DNA of 64,000 nucleotides. Source: Mermis nigrescens. Lineage: Eukaryota > Nematoda > Enoplea > Mermithida > Mermithidae. Shown here one piece after another: positions 36,064-46,687 of the stretch. The stretch is from contig JAVLUZ010000257.1 of assembly GCA_036768485.1 (NCBI GenBank), positions 372,001 through 436,000 of the forward strand. Direction: 5' to 3'. The position numbers and the translations under genes were made by a program. The notes under the pieces are model-generated. The model ran no database searches and was not told the origin of the DNA. It saw nothing but the letters and a program-made list of their open reading frames with translations. Position 1 is the first letter of the stretch, and the number at the start of each line of letters is the position of its first letter.

Positions 36064-38445
36064 GAGAAAAAAGTTTTTACTATACAATCGAGTAATCCTG
36101 GAAACCTGGAAACGGCGGATGACTACAAAATCTTTAAGCAGCACTAACGGCTTCTGTAATTGCTGCGGAGCAAATATTTCATGCCACCCTAGACCAACTC
36201 TTAATACGCTATCGACTGGTGTAAACCACTTTATACCAAAGTGTAAACTGACGAACTGTAAGAAAAACGCTTTTAATGCTGCATTTTTCCTTATATCCAA
36301 AATCGCAGCAAATTTCATTTGAATTTTAACTATTTTAGTTAATATCCCGACTAACTATACCGTAGATTTGGAAAAAATTAACGGATTGGTTTCTGAAATA
36401 CAGGAACCCAAACATATCCTATCCATAACGTAAAAGTTTGGATTTTTGTCTTTCTGCCGAAGCATAGCTTGGATGGTACTTCCAAAATTTTGCCCTTGGG
36501 GTTTATTGGACCTCTCTGATTCCGAGTTGACTATATGTGTACTTAAAACGCACGATCTGACGCCGTAAACACGTAGGGAACGGGTTACAAGGAATTAAGT
36601 TCGAAAACCATTATTACTCATTGAGGACGAGCTCACAGCAAACCAGAAAAATTGTCTTTTGAATAATCTAAACCAACGTGCGTACGATTCAAACAGGCCG
36701 AGAGCAGCAAACGCATGGCTTTTTGAATTGCTAAATACGATTTAAGTATCTCGACTCGATTTCCAGCAGCTAGTTTTACATGGAAAGCATTTGTTTGTCG
36801 ATTGGTCGCAGCTTACAATGCCCTCCAATTGTCATACGAGCATAAAAAGGAGGCAAGAAACATTAATAAGTAAGCGAAATAAAATCAGTCGCCGTAAAAT
36901 GACTAAAGAAATCAGCCTACATTAAATTGTAACATTTTGGTGAACTTGGTGATTTACAACTATAGTCTGTTTCATTTAACTTTGAGGTTTTATGAAAAAA
37001 TCTAAAGTACCTACAAAAGCGTTTTAAAATATAGTAAATATGATATTAAATAGTATGTCGAGCCACACAGAAATGTGTGCCAGTGTTAAATCGCATTACT
37101 GCATTAAAAGTTTAAACCACTTTTGTAGCCTGATTCTTGTGCACAAATTCAAGAGAAAACCGCAAAATTAAATAAAACAACTATAATTTAATGTGAAGAG
37201 AAAATGCAACCTAAAAAAACCTGAAAAACAACCTAAAATTCTAAATAGTGCTCCTAACGATATTTTGACATTTTGTACTGAGAGATGCTAAATAATGGAT
37301 ATTATGTACAGAGTGAGTGGGAGAAAGCAAAAAAATTTGAAACGAGCAAATAAGATAATGAGATAACTATTAAGACAATAACAAATAAGACGTATGAATT
37401 TCTAGACAATTTTTTGCATACTGGTCATCAAATCGGCAAATACATACATATAGCGTTTTTTTTGCAAATGGGTAGCGAAGCGACCCACTTGCAAAAAATA
37501 TTGCTGTAGCAAGTGGAGCAGCGAAGCACCCTATTTGCTAGCAAAACAATCACTAAAATAAATATCGATAGACGACTTCGAAGCATCATAAGTAATAATA
37601 ATAAGTGAAATAATAATATGTAGTTCAAATAAGTTTTAATTCAGTTTTTGTGGGGCGGTGACCGGCATGCTTCGTCAAGAACAAGCATCCGAAGTTCGGT
37701 GGTACGCTTGTGGTGTAAGTGGATTCACCACCTTACAGTACTGCGCGTAGGTGAGTATGTATACATATGTCCAGACATGCACAGCAGGGGAATTCTGCGG
37801 GGTCGAACTTCTAAAGTACCATTTTCGGGTCAAAAACATCTTTTTTTGGCGTTTTAGACGATGTTTTATCTTTCTGTTGCATAAAAACATAGAAAAATAT
37901 TTCAAAAAAATCGAAAAAGTCGAGAAAATCCATCAATATTCAGGTGAAAAACATAATTATATGAAGCAAAAGCCTTGACAAATTGCGAATTTTTGAGCAA
38001 ATAGATGGCTAAAAATGTTTTAAAAAACACTTTTATGCCAATTTTAGGGAAAATTTCGGAAACTTCTGTAAATTCCTAAAAATCGACAAATCTGGCTGGG
38101 GTGGGAAATTTTTTTGCGGGGGGGTTAAAAGTTTTTTGCACGGGGTGAATACCCCACCCAAACCCCGCAAGATCATGCATGCATATGTCATTAATTACCG
38201 AAAATTGAATTCCATGCAAACAGTTAAGTGCGTTGTATGGATTATTTCGAAATATTATAAGCAAGTTATATAACTTGCCTAATTAAAGATATAGAAAAGT
38301 TACTATGCTGATTCGTCAATTAACTCGCTCGCGTCCTCCGGCCATCGTTTTTTTCCACTTTTTGGTCTATTTGTCAACCAAAATTTTGGGAAATGGAAAA
38401 ATTTTTGGGGTTGGTTGGCATTTGTGGAAAATTTTATAATGTTAA
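36062..38445. other. Intergenic
   Basis: No gene supported. A cluster at 37465-37540 contains two short hairpins, GGGTAGCGAAGCGACCC and GGAGCAGCGAAGCACCC. A G-rich repeat fragment lies at about 38090-38160. Confidence 0.4.
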
Positions 38446-38447
38446 AA

Positions 38448-38803
38448 ATACGTTTTAGAGGTTAAAACCTCAAAAATTTTTCGGCGCCTCGCGCCGAATT
38501 GATATAATTCATTATTAATCTTTAAGCCGCGCCGCGCCAATCGCAGCATTTTTATCGACAATCTGGTCTGGAACTTCGCTACGATTGAAAATCCTTATCT
38601 TCTGCATGGATTCAGTTAGTTCTTGTAATGCAAAAATGCGTTTTAGAGAGGCGAAACTACAAAAATTTTCTGGCGCTTCGCGCCGAATTGATTTAATTCT
38701 TACTTGTTATTAATCTTTAAGCCGCGCCGCGTCAACTGCAGCATTTTAATCGACAATTTGATCTAGAACTTTACTACGAGTGAAAATCCTTACCTATCTT
38801 CTG
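38448..38803 (+). repeat. Tandem duplication of a unit of about 185 bp
   Basis: Two diverged copies (about 38448-38608 and 38633-38803) share CGTTTTAGAG, GCGCCGAATTGAT, TTAATCTTTAAGCCGCGCCG and GAAAATCCTTA...CTTCTGCA. Confidence 0.8.
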
Positions 38804-39370
38804 CAAGGGAAAGGTAAAATCCGGAAATGGAAATGGAAATGGAAAATGGAAAATGGGTAAAAGCCGGAAATGGAAAAATGGGTAAAAGCCGGAAAATGGA
38901 AAATAGAAAATGGAAATGGAAAATTTTCCATTTCCTTTATTTTCAACGGAAAATGGTTCATTTTCAAAATTTTCGGTCGTCAATGTCAAACTCATGCCGT
39001 TTCTCACCAAATTTCTCTATTTTTTGAAGAAATTTCGAAAGCGTAACTAAAAATGAAAAGTCTACAAAAAACGGAAAAAAACGAAGAATTGTTCATTTCT
39101 TCGTCTTTTCACTCGAAATTCTCCTTTTCTGAAGAATTGACCTTCCAAATCCAAAAAATCGTTATCCACTTCGACTACAACGATTTCGTCGCAGATGGAA
39201 AATCGCCGGAAAATGGAAAAATAGGGTAAAACCCGGAAATGGAAAATGGAAAATGGAAAATTTTCCATTTCCTCTATTTTCGACGGAAAATGGTTAATTT
39301 TCAAAATTTTCGGTCGTAAATGTCGAAGTCATGTCGTTTCTCACCAAATTTGGAATTTTTTCTAATATGG

Positions 39371-39629
39371 TTTTGTCTCTGATTCTCCTAAAACTACTTT
39401 TTCTGATAGATTCGAGTAGGCTGAGTCCAGAAATGAAAAGCGTTTGGGGGGCTGACGAATATTTGTGGTGATAGAGCCCTTCAAACTTGCAAAAAACGTG
39501 TTTATTTCAATGTTCGAAGGGCTCTATCTCCACGAATATTCGTCAACCGCCTAAACACTTTGTTTTTCTGGACTCAGCGTCCTCGAATCTATCAGAAAAA
39601 ATTGTTTTTAGGAGAATCGGTGACAAAAA
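39371..39629. repeat. Inverted repeat, arms about 110 bp
   Basis: The left arm (TGATTCTCCTAAAAC ... GATAGAGCCCTTC) and right arm (GAAGGGCTCTATC ... GGAGAATCGGTGAC) are complementary around a loop of about 33 bp. A third, partial copy lies at about 40130-40230. Confidence 0.85.
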
Positions 39630-39756
39630 CATTTTAAAAAAATTATGCAAAACCCAATTTTTAATTTCTACATTACAATTCTGACGTTAACAAAGCCGAA
39701 GCAGGGTGTAATCGATTCATCACGGTTATTATTTTAGACTTGCCTTGCATATCAAA

Positions 39757-39874
39757 TTGGTGCCAGCTGATGGTCTAAGCCTAAGGCACAATTAGCAAAA
39801 TTGCTCGCTTCGCTTGCCAAGCTCCGCAATTTTCGCCCCAATTGTCTCAGGCTTAGACCATCAGCTGGCACCAA
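39757..39874. repeat. Near-perfect hairpin
   Basis: TTGGTGCCAGCTGATGGTCT then AAGCCT is exactly complementary to AGGCTTAGACCATCAGCTGG then CACCAA, with partial pairing continuing to AATTG around a 45-nt loop. Confidence 0.9.
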
Positions 39875-40343
39875 TGTGAATACACTTTCTAAGCCTAAGC
39901 CTAAGATGTTCGTATAAGCAAGCTGGTGAGTTGTGGGCAAGTATCTATTTGCCAAAAATTTAGCTCGCATGGATCTAATCACCAAATTTTATCTAACATG
40001 GTTTTTTCTCAATTTTCCCAATAACAGTGTTTTTACGCTTTTTTAACGTCAGAACTGTAATGTACAAATGTTAAAAATGGGGTTTAGCATATTTTTTTTT
40101 GCATAATTTTTTTTATTCAAAAAATTTTTTGTCACCGATTCTCCTAAAAATAATTTTTCCTGATAGATTCGACAACGCTGAGTCCAGAAAACAAAAGCGT
40201 TTAGGGGGCTGACGAATATTTGTGGAGATTCTTTTGAAAAAATTGACTCTCCAAATCCGAAAAAATCGTTATCCACTTCGACTACAACGATTTCGTCGCA
40301 GATGGAAAATCGCCGAAAAATGGAAAAAAAGGGTAAAACCCTG

Positions 40344-40382
<39 letters not shown>

Positions 40383-41336
40383 TTTCCATTTCCTTTATTT
40401 TCAACGGAAATTGGTTCATTTTTAAAATTTTTCGGTCGTTAATGTCAAACTCATGTCGTTTCTCAACCAAATTTCTCTATTTTTGAAGAAATTTCAAAAG
40501 CGTAAATGAAAATGGAAAAGTCTACAAAAAACGGAAAAAAACGAAAAATTGTTCATTTCTTCGTCTTTTCATACAAAATTTTCTTCTTTTTGAAAAAATT
40601 GACCTTCCAAATCCGGAAAAATTGTTATCCACTTCGACTACAACGATTTTGTCGCTGATGGAAAATCGCCGAAAAATGGAAAAATAGGGTATATAAAACC
40701 CGGAAACGGAAAATGGAAAATGGAAAACTTTCTATTCTATCCATTTTCAATGGAAAACGGTTAATTTTCAAAATTTTCGGTTGTAAATGTCAAACTCATG
40801 TCGTTTTTCACTAAATTTCTCTATTTTTGAAAAATTTCCGAAAGCATAACTAAAAATGGAAAGTATACAAAAATGGAAAAAAAACGGAAAATTGTTCATT
40901 CCATTTTTGTTGAATTTTTTCCATTTTTAGTTGCGCTTCTGAAATTTCTTCAAAAATAAAGAAATTTGGTGAGAAACGACATGATTTCGACATTTGCGAC
41001 CGAAGATTTTGAAAATTAACCATTTTCCGTTGAAAATAGAGGAAATGAAAAATTTTCCATTTTCCATTTCCGAAGTTTTACCCTATTTTTCCATTTTCCG
41101 CCGATTTTCCATCTGCGACAAAATCGTTGTAGTCGAAAGTGGACTAACGATTTTTTTCGGATCTGGAAGGTCAATTTTTTCAAAAGAGGAGAATTTTGAG
41201 TGAAAAGACGAAGAAATGAACAATTTTCAGTTTTTTCCATTCTTTTTATGACTCTTCCATTTTTAGTTACGCCTTCAAAATTTCTTCAAAAATTAAGAAA
41301 TTTGGTGAAAAACGATCTGAGTTTGACATTTATGAC

Positions 41337-41601
41337 AACACATGGGCGTGGGGGTTTGGGAGGGTATGCACCCCCAGAAGTTGAAATACCCCCCAGAAAT
41401 CAAAATACCCCCACAGAAAAATTTTTTCTTGCTTTTTTAGCAATTTTTTGATGCCATTGGATAGTGCTCGACGATAAACGTCGAAAAATGGTGTTTTTTC
41501 GCCATACAACCACTCTTAAGACAATTTTTTGATCTTTAAAAATTTTTTCACCCCCCCAGAAAATTTTTCACTCCCCAGAATTTCGGTGCTGCCCACCTAT
41601 G
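41337..41601 (-). mobile_element. hAT-like MITE family A inserted in the fold-back block
   Basis: Starts AACACATGGGCGTGGGGG and ends GCTGCCCACCTATG. Flanks TTTATGAC / TTAACGAC are a diverged TSD. Sister units in the same block preserve the empty site (TTTACGACCGAAAATTTT at about 41940). Confidence 0.92.
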
Positions 41602-42174
41602 TTAACGACCTAAAATTTTGAAAATGAACCATTTTCCGTTGAAAATAAAGGAAATGGAAAATTTTCCATTTTCCCTTTTCCATTTCCGGATTTTACCCTA
41701 TTTTTCCATTTTCGCGCGATTTTCCATCTGCGACGAAATCGTTGTAGTCGAAGTGGATAACGATTTTTTCGGATCTGGAAGGTCAATTTTTTCAAAAAGA
41801 GGAGAATTTTGAGTGAAAAGACGAAGAAATAAACAATTCTTCGTTTTTTCCGTTTTTTGTAGACTTTTCCATTTTTAGTTACGCTCTCGAAATTTCTTCA
41901 AAAATATAGAAATTTGGGTGAAAAACGGCATGAGTTTGACATTTACGACCGAAAATTTTAAAAATGAAGCATTTTCCGTTGCAAAATGAAGGAAATGGAA
42001 AATTTTCCATCTTCCATTTTCCATTTCCGGCTTTTACCCACTATTCCATTTTCCATTTTCCGGCTTTTGACTCCATTTTTCCATTTTCCATTTCCATTTT
42101 CCATTTCCGGCTTTTACCCATTTTCCGTTTTCCATTTCCATTTCCATTTCCGGATTTTACCCACTTTTTCCAGT

Positions 42175-42745
42175 TTTTGTCTTCCCAAAAATCTTTGTAC
42201 ATTTTGTACACACAAATTTTTGGGTACTATAATGTGTTACAGTAGAGACTTTAGTGTGGTAAAAACAGTTGTTCGACTTTTGGTAGTGTATTATAGCTAA
42301 TTTCTGGGTCTATAAGGGCTAAATCACTAATAATTGTCTTAAAAACGGCGCGAAATATTTGAAATTTTTCCATTCTAAATGCAAATTCTGCCATTTCAAA
42401 GATATATAGGACAAACAATTACTCATTTCAGCGCGAAGCGCCGAAAAATTTTTGGGAATTTTACACCTTTTTACAGTTTTTTTCTTCCGAAAAATCTTTG
42501 TACATTTTGTACACACAAATGTTCGGTGGGTACTACAATATGGTACAGTAGCGATTTTAGAGTGGTAAAAACAGAGTTGTTTGACTATTGGTAGTGTATG
42601 TATTTTAGCTAATTTCTTGATCTCTAAGGGCAAAAATCACTAAGAATCGTCTTGAAATGGCGCAAAGCGCCGAAAAAATTTGACACTTTCCTTTTCGAAA
42701 TGCAATTTCTGCCATTATAAAGATATGTAGAACACACAATAGTGA
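42175..42745 (-). repeat. Two tandem units of about 280 bp with TTTGTACA and GCGC-hairpin motifs
   Basis: Each unit carries AAAATCTTTGTACATTTTGT, GGTACAGTAGCGATTTTAG, GGTAGTGTATTTTAGC and GGCGCAAAGCGCCGAAAA-like motifs. Same family as the array inside 47827-48893, here without the terminal inverted repeats. Confidence 0.75.
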
Positions 42746-44230
42746 TAGCGAAAACGAGCTGAATGTTCAAGACGATTAGCAATCTGTCACTACTGTGCCT
42801 GCCATTTGCATACCTACCTTTGAATAAAATTTGAACAATAGTTTGCTAGTTTTCAACTATATTACACTAGTCAATCCTATTGTTACTGTTCCCACATCAT
42901 ATGGAGCATATAAGTCCTATATTGTTTGCACTCATATACTCATATTATATCTATAACAAATTCTCGGTCCCTCGGCCCTCGGCCGAGGCAAGGATTTTCA
43001 ATGTTCCCTCAGCCTCGGCCGAGGGAAAAAAGACCCTCATCTGATCTCTAAAGGTCACTACGCTCTCAATATTAGCCTGTAGTTTTCTGAAATTACTTCA
43101 AAGATTTCCCCCATATACAGAACTTTTTTGGGATTATCCTTGGGAACAAAAAAAAGACAGTAAAACTGCTAAAAATTTGTAAAAGTTGCTGGGCCGAATG
43201 GAATAGGTAGTAAGAGGTCGTCTTCTTCATTCGGCAAAACTACATAACAACAGCAGGATTGCATTTAAAATCGTCAAAATGACTTAAAACGCTGCAGCTT
43301 TTTGATTTAGGTTGTTAAATGCCATAGAAGAAGATTCGGAAAAAAAGTTGGTGGGGAATACAGTAATATTCACAGAGTTCTGGGTGATAAAGTTTATAAT
43401 TTTCAATGCTTGATTACAGTAATTTTTATCATTGCGTCGTAATTCGAGTTTTTGCTTAAATTAAGCTTGGGGTGTTTTAGGCTCCTTTGCTGGATGTTCT
43501 TCTCGCTAAGGTCGATGTGCCGTAACTCTTAGATCGACTGACATATTTTACAGATATTCTACATTCCGCCCTCCTATTATGTATGTCTTTTTCACAGTGG
43601 AAATTAAGTTCAATGTCACAGTTTTGTTGGACTTCGCGCCATTCTTTTGTAATTCACTCTATAATTAACCTCTAGCATAGCGTTTGAAAGCTTGAATCAA
43701 TCAAAATATTGTAGCGCTTGCTTAAACTAATTCATTGACTTGTAAGCTTGTTTGTCTATTAAAAGCCTAATCTTGACTTGGATTCATGGTAAATATGATA
43801 AAATTATATTGTGCAAATTTTACAGTTTCCTATTAGGTTTGGCTTGTCTCCATAAGCCTTTGACATTGTGTTTAAGACGGTAAAAATGTCTATTTTTAAT
43901 TCACTTTTCCTGATTAATCTATCAATCTAGAGACCGTGAAATTCAATTTTCAAAATTTTCTGTCGGTCGCATTGTATTAATAAATTTTTGTCTTTTTTTG
44001 TCAGAGACTTCAAAAATTGAATAAATGCGTTAGTGAAGGTGGGAAAACGCGCTTTTAGTAGACAGAAAGAACGCATTACTAATGTTTTTTAGTACTAGCG
44101 CTCCATTTGGAACATTTTTGGACCCCCTCTACAAAAATGTGAAAAAATCTGAAGTATGCAAAAAGGCTTTGAGCATAGTTCATATTGTGGACTAAATCGT
44201 TAGGAAAAACGGTTGACGCGACACACAATG
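42746..44230. other. Intergenic
   Basis: No gene. A CCCTCGGCCGAGG palindrome pair lies at about 42973-43024. Confidence 0.4.
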
Positions 44231-44238
44231 CCAGCAAT

Positions 44239-44892
44239 CAGGCCGGCCTGTATCCAAGATTTTGTTTGGGGGGGGGGACGACAAAAATTTTTTAAACAGG
44301 GGGACCAAAGGTTGATTTTTAGCTTGCAAATTGTACTACCCGGATACCATTGATATGTATGGTGAGAATATAATGAAAACCATCTCTTTAAGGGCTATGG
44401 TTTGGGCTGTAGCACTCAAGCGCCCCCACAGCGGGGTTTGGGGCGAAGCTCCGGAAAATTCTGTAAAAAAAGCATTTAAAACTTTGAATTGTATGTAACT
44501 TTGTAATTTTAACAAAATCAACCGAATCACGATTCTGAATTCATCCTTAAAACGGTCAAAGTTCGTCAGGAAATTCATAATCATCGCCGAAAAAATTGTT
44601 GTCATTTTTGCTTCTTGAACAAATCTCATTTTCTGCATAGGACCTGTGTTGAACAGAAGACATATAGATGCAAAATACGCTTTAGGCAGTCTAAAAACTA
44701 AAAATCGAGTATTTAAGCCGCGCGCTTGGGACTGAATTGACTCTAATTATAATTGAAAAATTCGGCGCGAAGCGCCTAAAATTAGGGAATTTTGGCTAAA
44801 AAATAAAGGGGAGTGAAGGAAAAAATCATTCTCACATTTTATTCCGGGGGGGAGAGGAACACCTGCCCCCCATCCCCCTGGATACGGGCCTG
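44239..44892 (+). mobile_element. hAT-like element, CAGGCC termini
   Basis: Left end CAGGCCGGCCTGTATCCA; right end TGGATACGGGCCTG (complement CAGGCCCGTATCCA). Flanks CCAGCAAT / CAAGCAAT agree at 7 of 8. 654 bp, containing a GGCGCGAAGCGCC hairpin. A related left end, CAGGCCCGTATATAGG, occurs at about 58773. Confidence 0.8.
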
Positions 44893-44900
44893 CAAGCAAT

Positions 44901-46635
44901 ATAGAAGTAGTCAGGGTCGGACATTTGGCTATTGTACATATACAAACTCAGTTGACAGCCGCTTGTACTTATGAATTTACGGGGATGGGAGGGAACATAT
45001 GTGGTCCGTACCAAAATCCTGGGGGATCAGAATGGGTCAAATTGCCAAAAAGTTTACTAAAAATAGAATTTTGGGGGTCTACAATAATCTGCGTGGGATT
45101 TTTAAGGTTTGGGGGAGAGGGGTCCCAAACCCCCATGTCCATTTGTAGTGGAATCGCTTACCTGATGTTTTATGCCCACGACAAGTCCCATATCCGAAAT
45201 GTAGAGATTTTTAGCCCCTCTCGACTTTTAGGCAAAAAATTTGCATGTTTACTCTATAAAAGTAACATAGTCTCATCAAGAATTATACGCTATACCTGCA
45301 CTTTATCAGCATGTATATATATTCATAGAAGTAGCTGTAGAAATTCCGGCCCGATTTTTTACGTCATTTGAATATAGCTCAGACCTACACTGCATGGAAA
45401 TTATGGAGGGGCAGGGCGACATTTTTAATGGGCTTAGAAATCGTGGAAACGCGTCCAGAATATCATTGCTGACGTTTCTAACGATGGTCTATCTTTATAG
45501 AACGTGAAATCATGAAAAAAATCCTGCAAAAGAATTTAAAAAATCAGAATAAATCGCACAAAATTTGACGCTTCTGAGTAAGCAGATGGATATAGTCGCT
45601 TAAAACTGAATCATTACTACGAATTTTCGGGAAAATGGTGATATCTGGGGGGACGAGAATTCCTTACACCCGCTCCATACGTGTTCTGGGGAGTTGACTC
45701 CTCCAGAATGGCAACTGACCCCTCGCAAAATAACTGCGACCCTCTGAATTGTTAATTTTTTGTAAAAGTCTGTAAAGTAAAAAGTGTGCCTTTTTAGGCG
45801 TGTTTAGCTCATTTTTGGCTGGAAAATCTACCCAATTTTTCAAATTTTTTGAAGATTTCTTTTTCTCTTTTTTATGTTCTAGAAAGAGCGAGCATTGTCT
45901 GAAACGTCAAAAACAGTGTTTTTGACGTGAACCTTACATGCACATAGGGGGGGGGGTTGAGGGGGGTATTAACCCCCTGAGGGGTCAGCTAGGCCGGTAC
46001 TGTCCGGCGATTTTGAGCAAACAGGTCTTGTTCTGCATCATTTTTGACATCAAAATCAGTAAAAATGTCAAAATTTTTCCGGCGCTTCGCGCCAGATTAG
46101 TACTTTTAAGTACTTTTTACTCAGAAAGCGCCCAAAATTGATAAATTTTTGCATTTTTAGTGTTAAAAGTGATATAATGCAGTCAAAATGGACTAAAAAT
46201 GCTTTTAAAATGTGTTATTAACACGAAAAACGTTTTATAGGCTATTTTGAGCCATTTTGATCATTAAAACAGCAAAAAAAATCGTGAACGTTAAATTTAC
46301 TGTTTTAGATTTTTTGGCATTTTCACTTCCCCCTGCCGACCCTGACCTTGTGCACCAATGACGTGAACCCGTCGTTTTTTTAACTCAAAAAGATACTTTT
46401 CAAAAAAATTTTGAGGCCTGATTCCTATGCTGTACATGTATGACCCCTCCCCCAAATTATCTGTGCTATAGTCCATATCAATACCACGTCTTTCAACGTA
46501 TCTTTTTCTTAGTTCAGTCGTAAGCAGTTTGCATTGATATAATGTTACAATTTGGTAGGTAAAAATATGAATTGGTTTATATCATAAACGAGTTAACAAA
46601 GGTATCCAGGTTTAAAACCGTTGATAGATCTAACA
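44901..46635. other. Intergenic upstream of CHMP1
   Basis: A family B-like repeat lies at about 44985-45150, with G-runs and a GGCGCTTCGCGCC hairpin at about 46081. No clear promoter element was recognised. Confidence 0.4.
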
Positions 46636-46687
46636 ATGTTTGGCGGTGGTGGTTCTAATCTCGATAATTGCCTATTCGACCTTAAAG
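46636..46687 (+). CDS. CHMP1: CHMP1 exon 1 (start codon)
   Basis: ATG in context AACAATG, reading [17 protein letters not shown] up to a near-perfect donor AAAG/GTAAGA. LFDLK matches the family start (LFxLKF). As written, the exon ends in phase 1, whereas exon 2 begins in phase 0. One A fewer in the AAA run would give CTT AAG and restore the phase. Confidence 0.8.

Larger units (their letters stand above)
38813..42161. mobile_element. 3.3-kb fold-back block built from GGAAAATGG-type minisatellite and 400-bp units
   Basis: The left end GGTAAAATCCGGAAATGG is mirrored by CCATTTCCGGATTTTACC at the right. Inside, a unit with CACTTCGACTACAACGATTT, GATGGAAAATCGCCG and TTTTCGGTCGTAAATGTC recurs in + orientation (38.8-40.9 kb) and in inverted orientation (40.9-42.1 kb). 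Other repeats and one family A MITE are inserted. The Phe/Pro- or Lys-Met-rich frames here are repeat translations, not genes. Confidence 0.7.

Noticed and set aside
35860..36322. Overlapping frames of about 150 codons on both strands
   Set aside because: Both span the CG/TG tract (His-Thr or Cys-Val runs); no domain and no splice support.
38774..42300. Many frames rich in Phe-Pro-Phe or Met-Glu-Asn-Gly-Lys
   Set aside because: Translations of the GGAAAATGG minisatellite on either strand.
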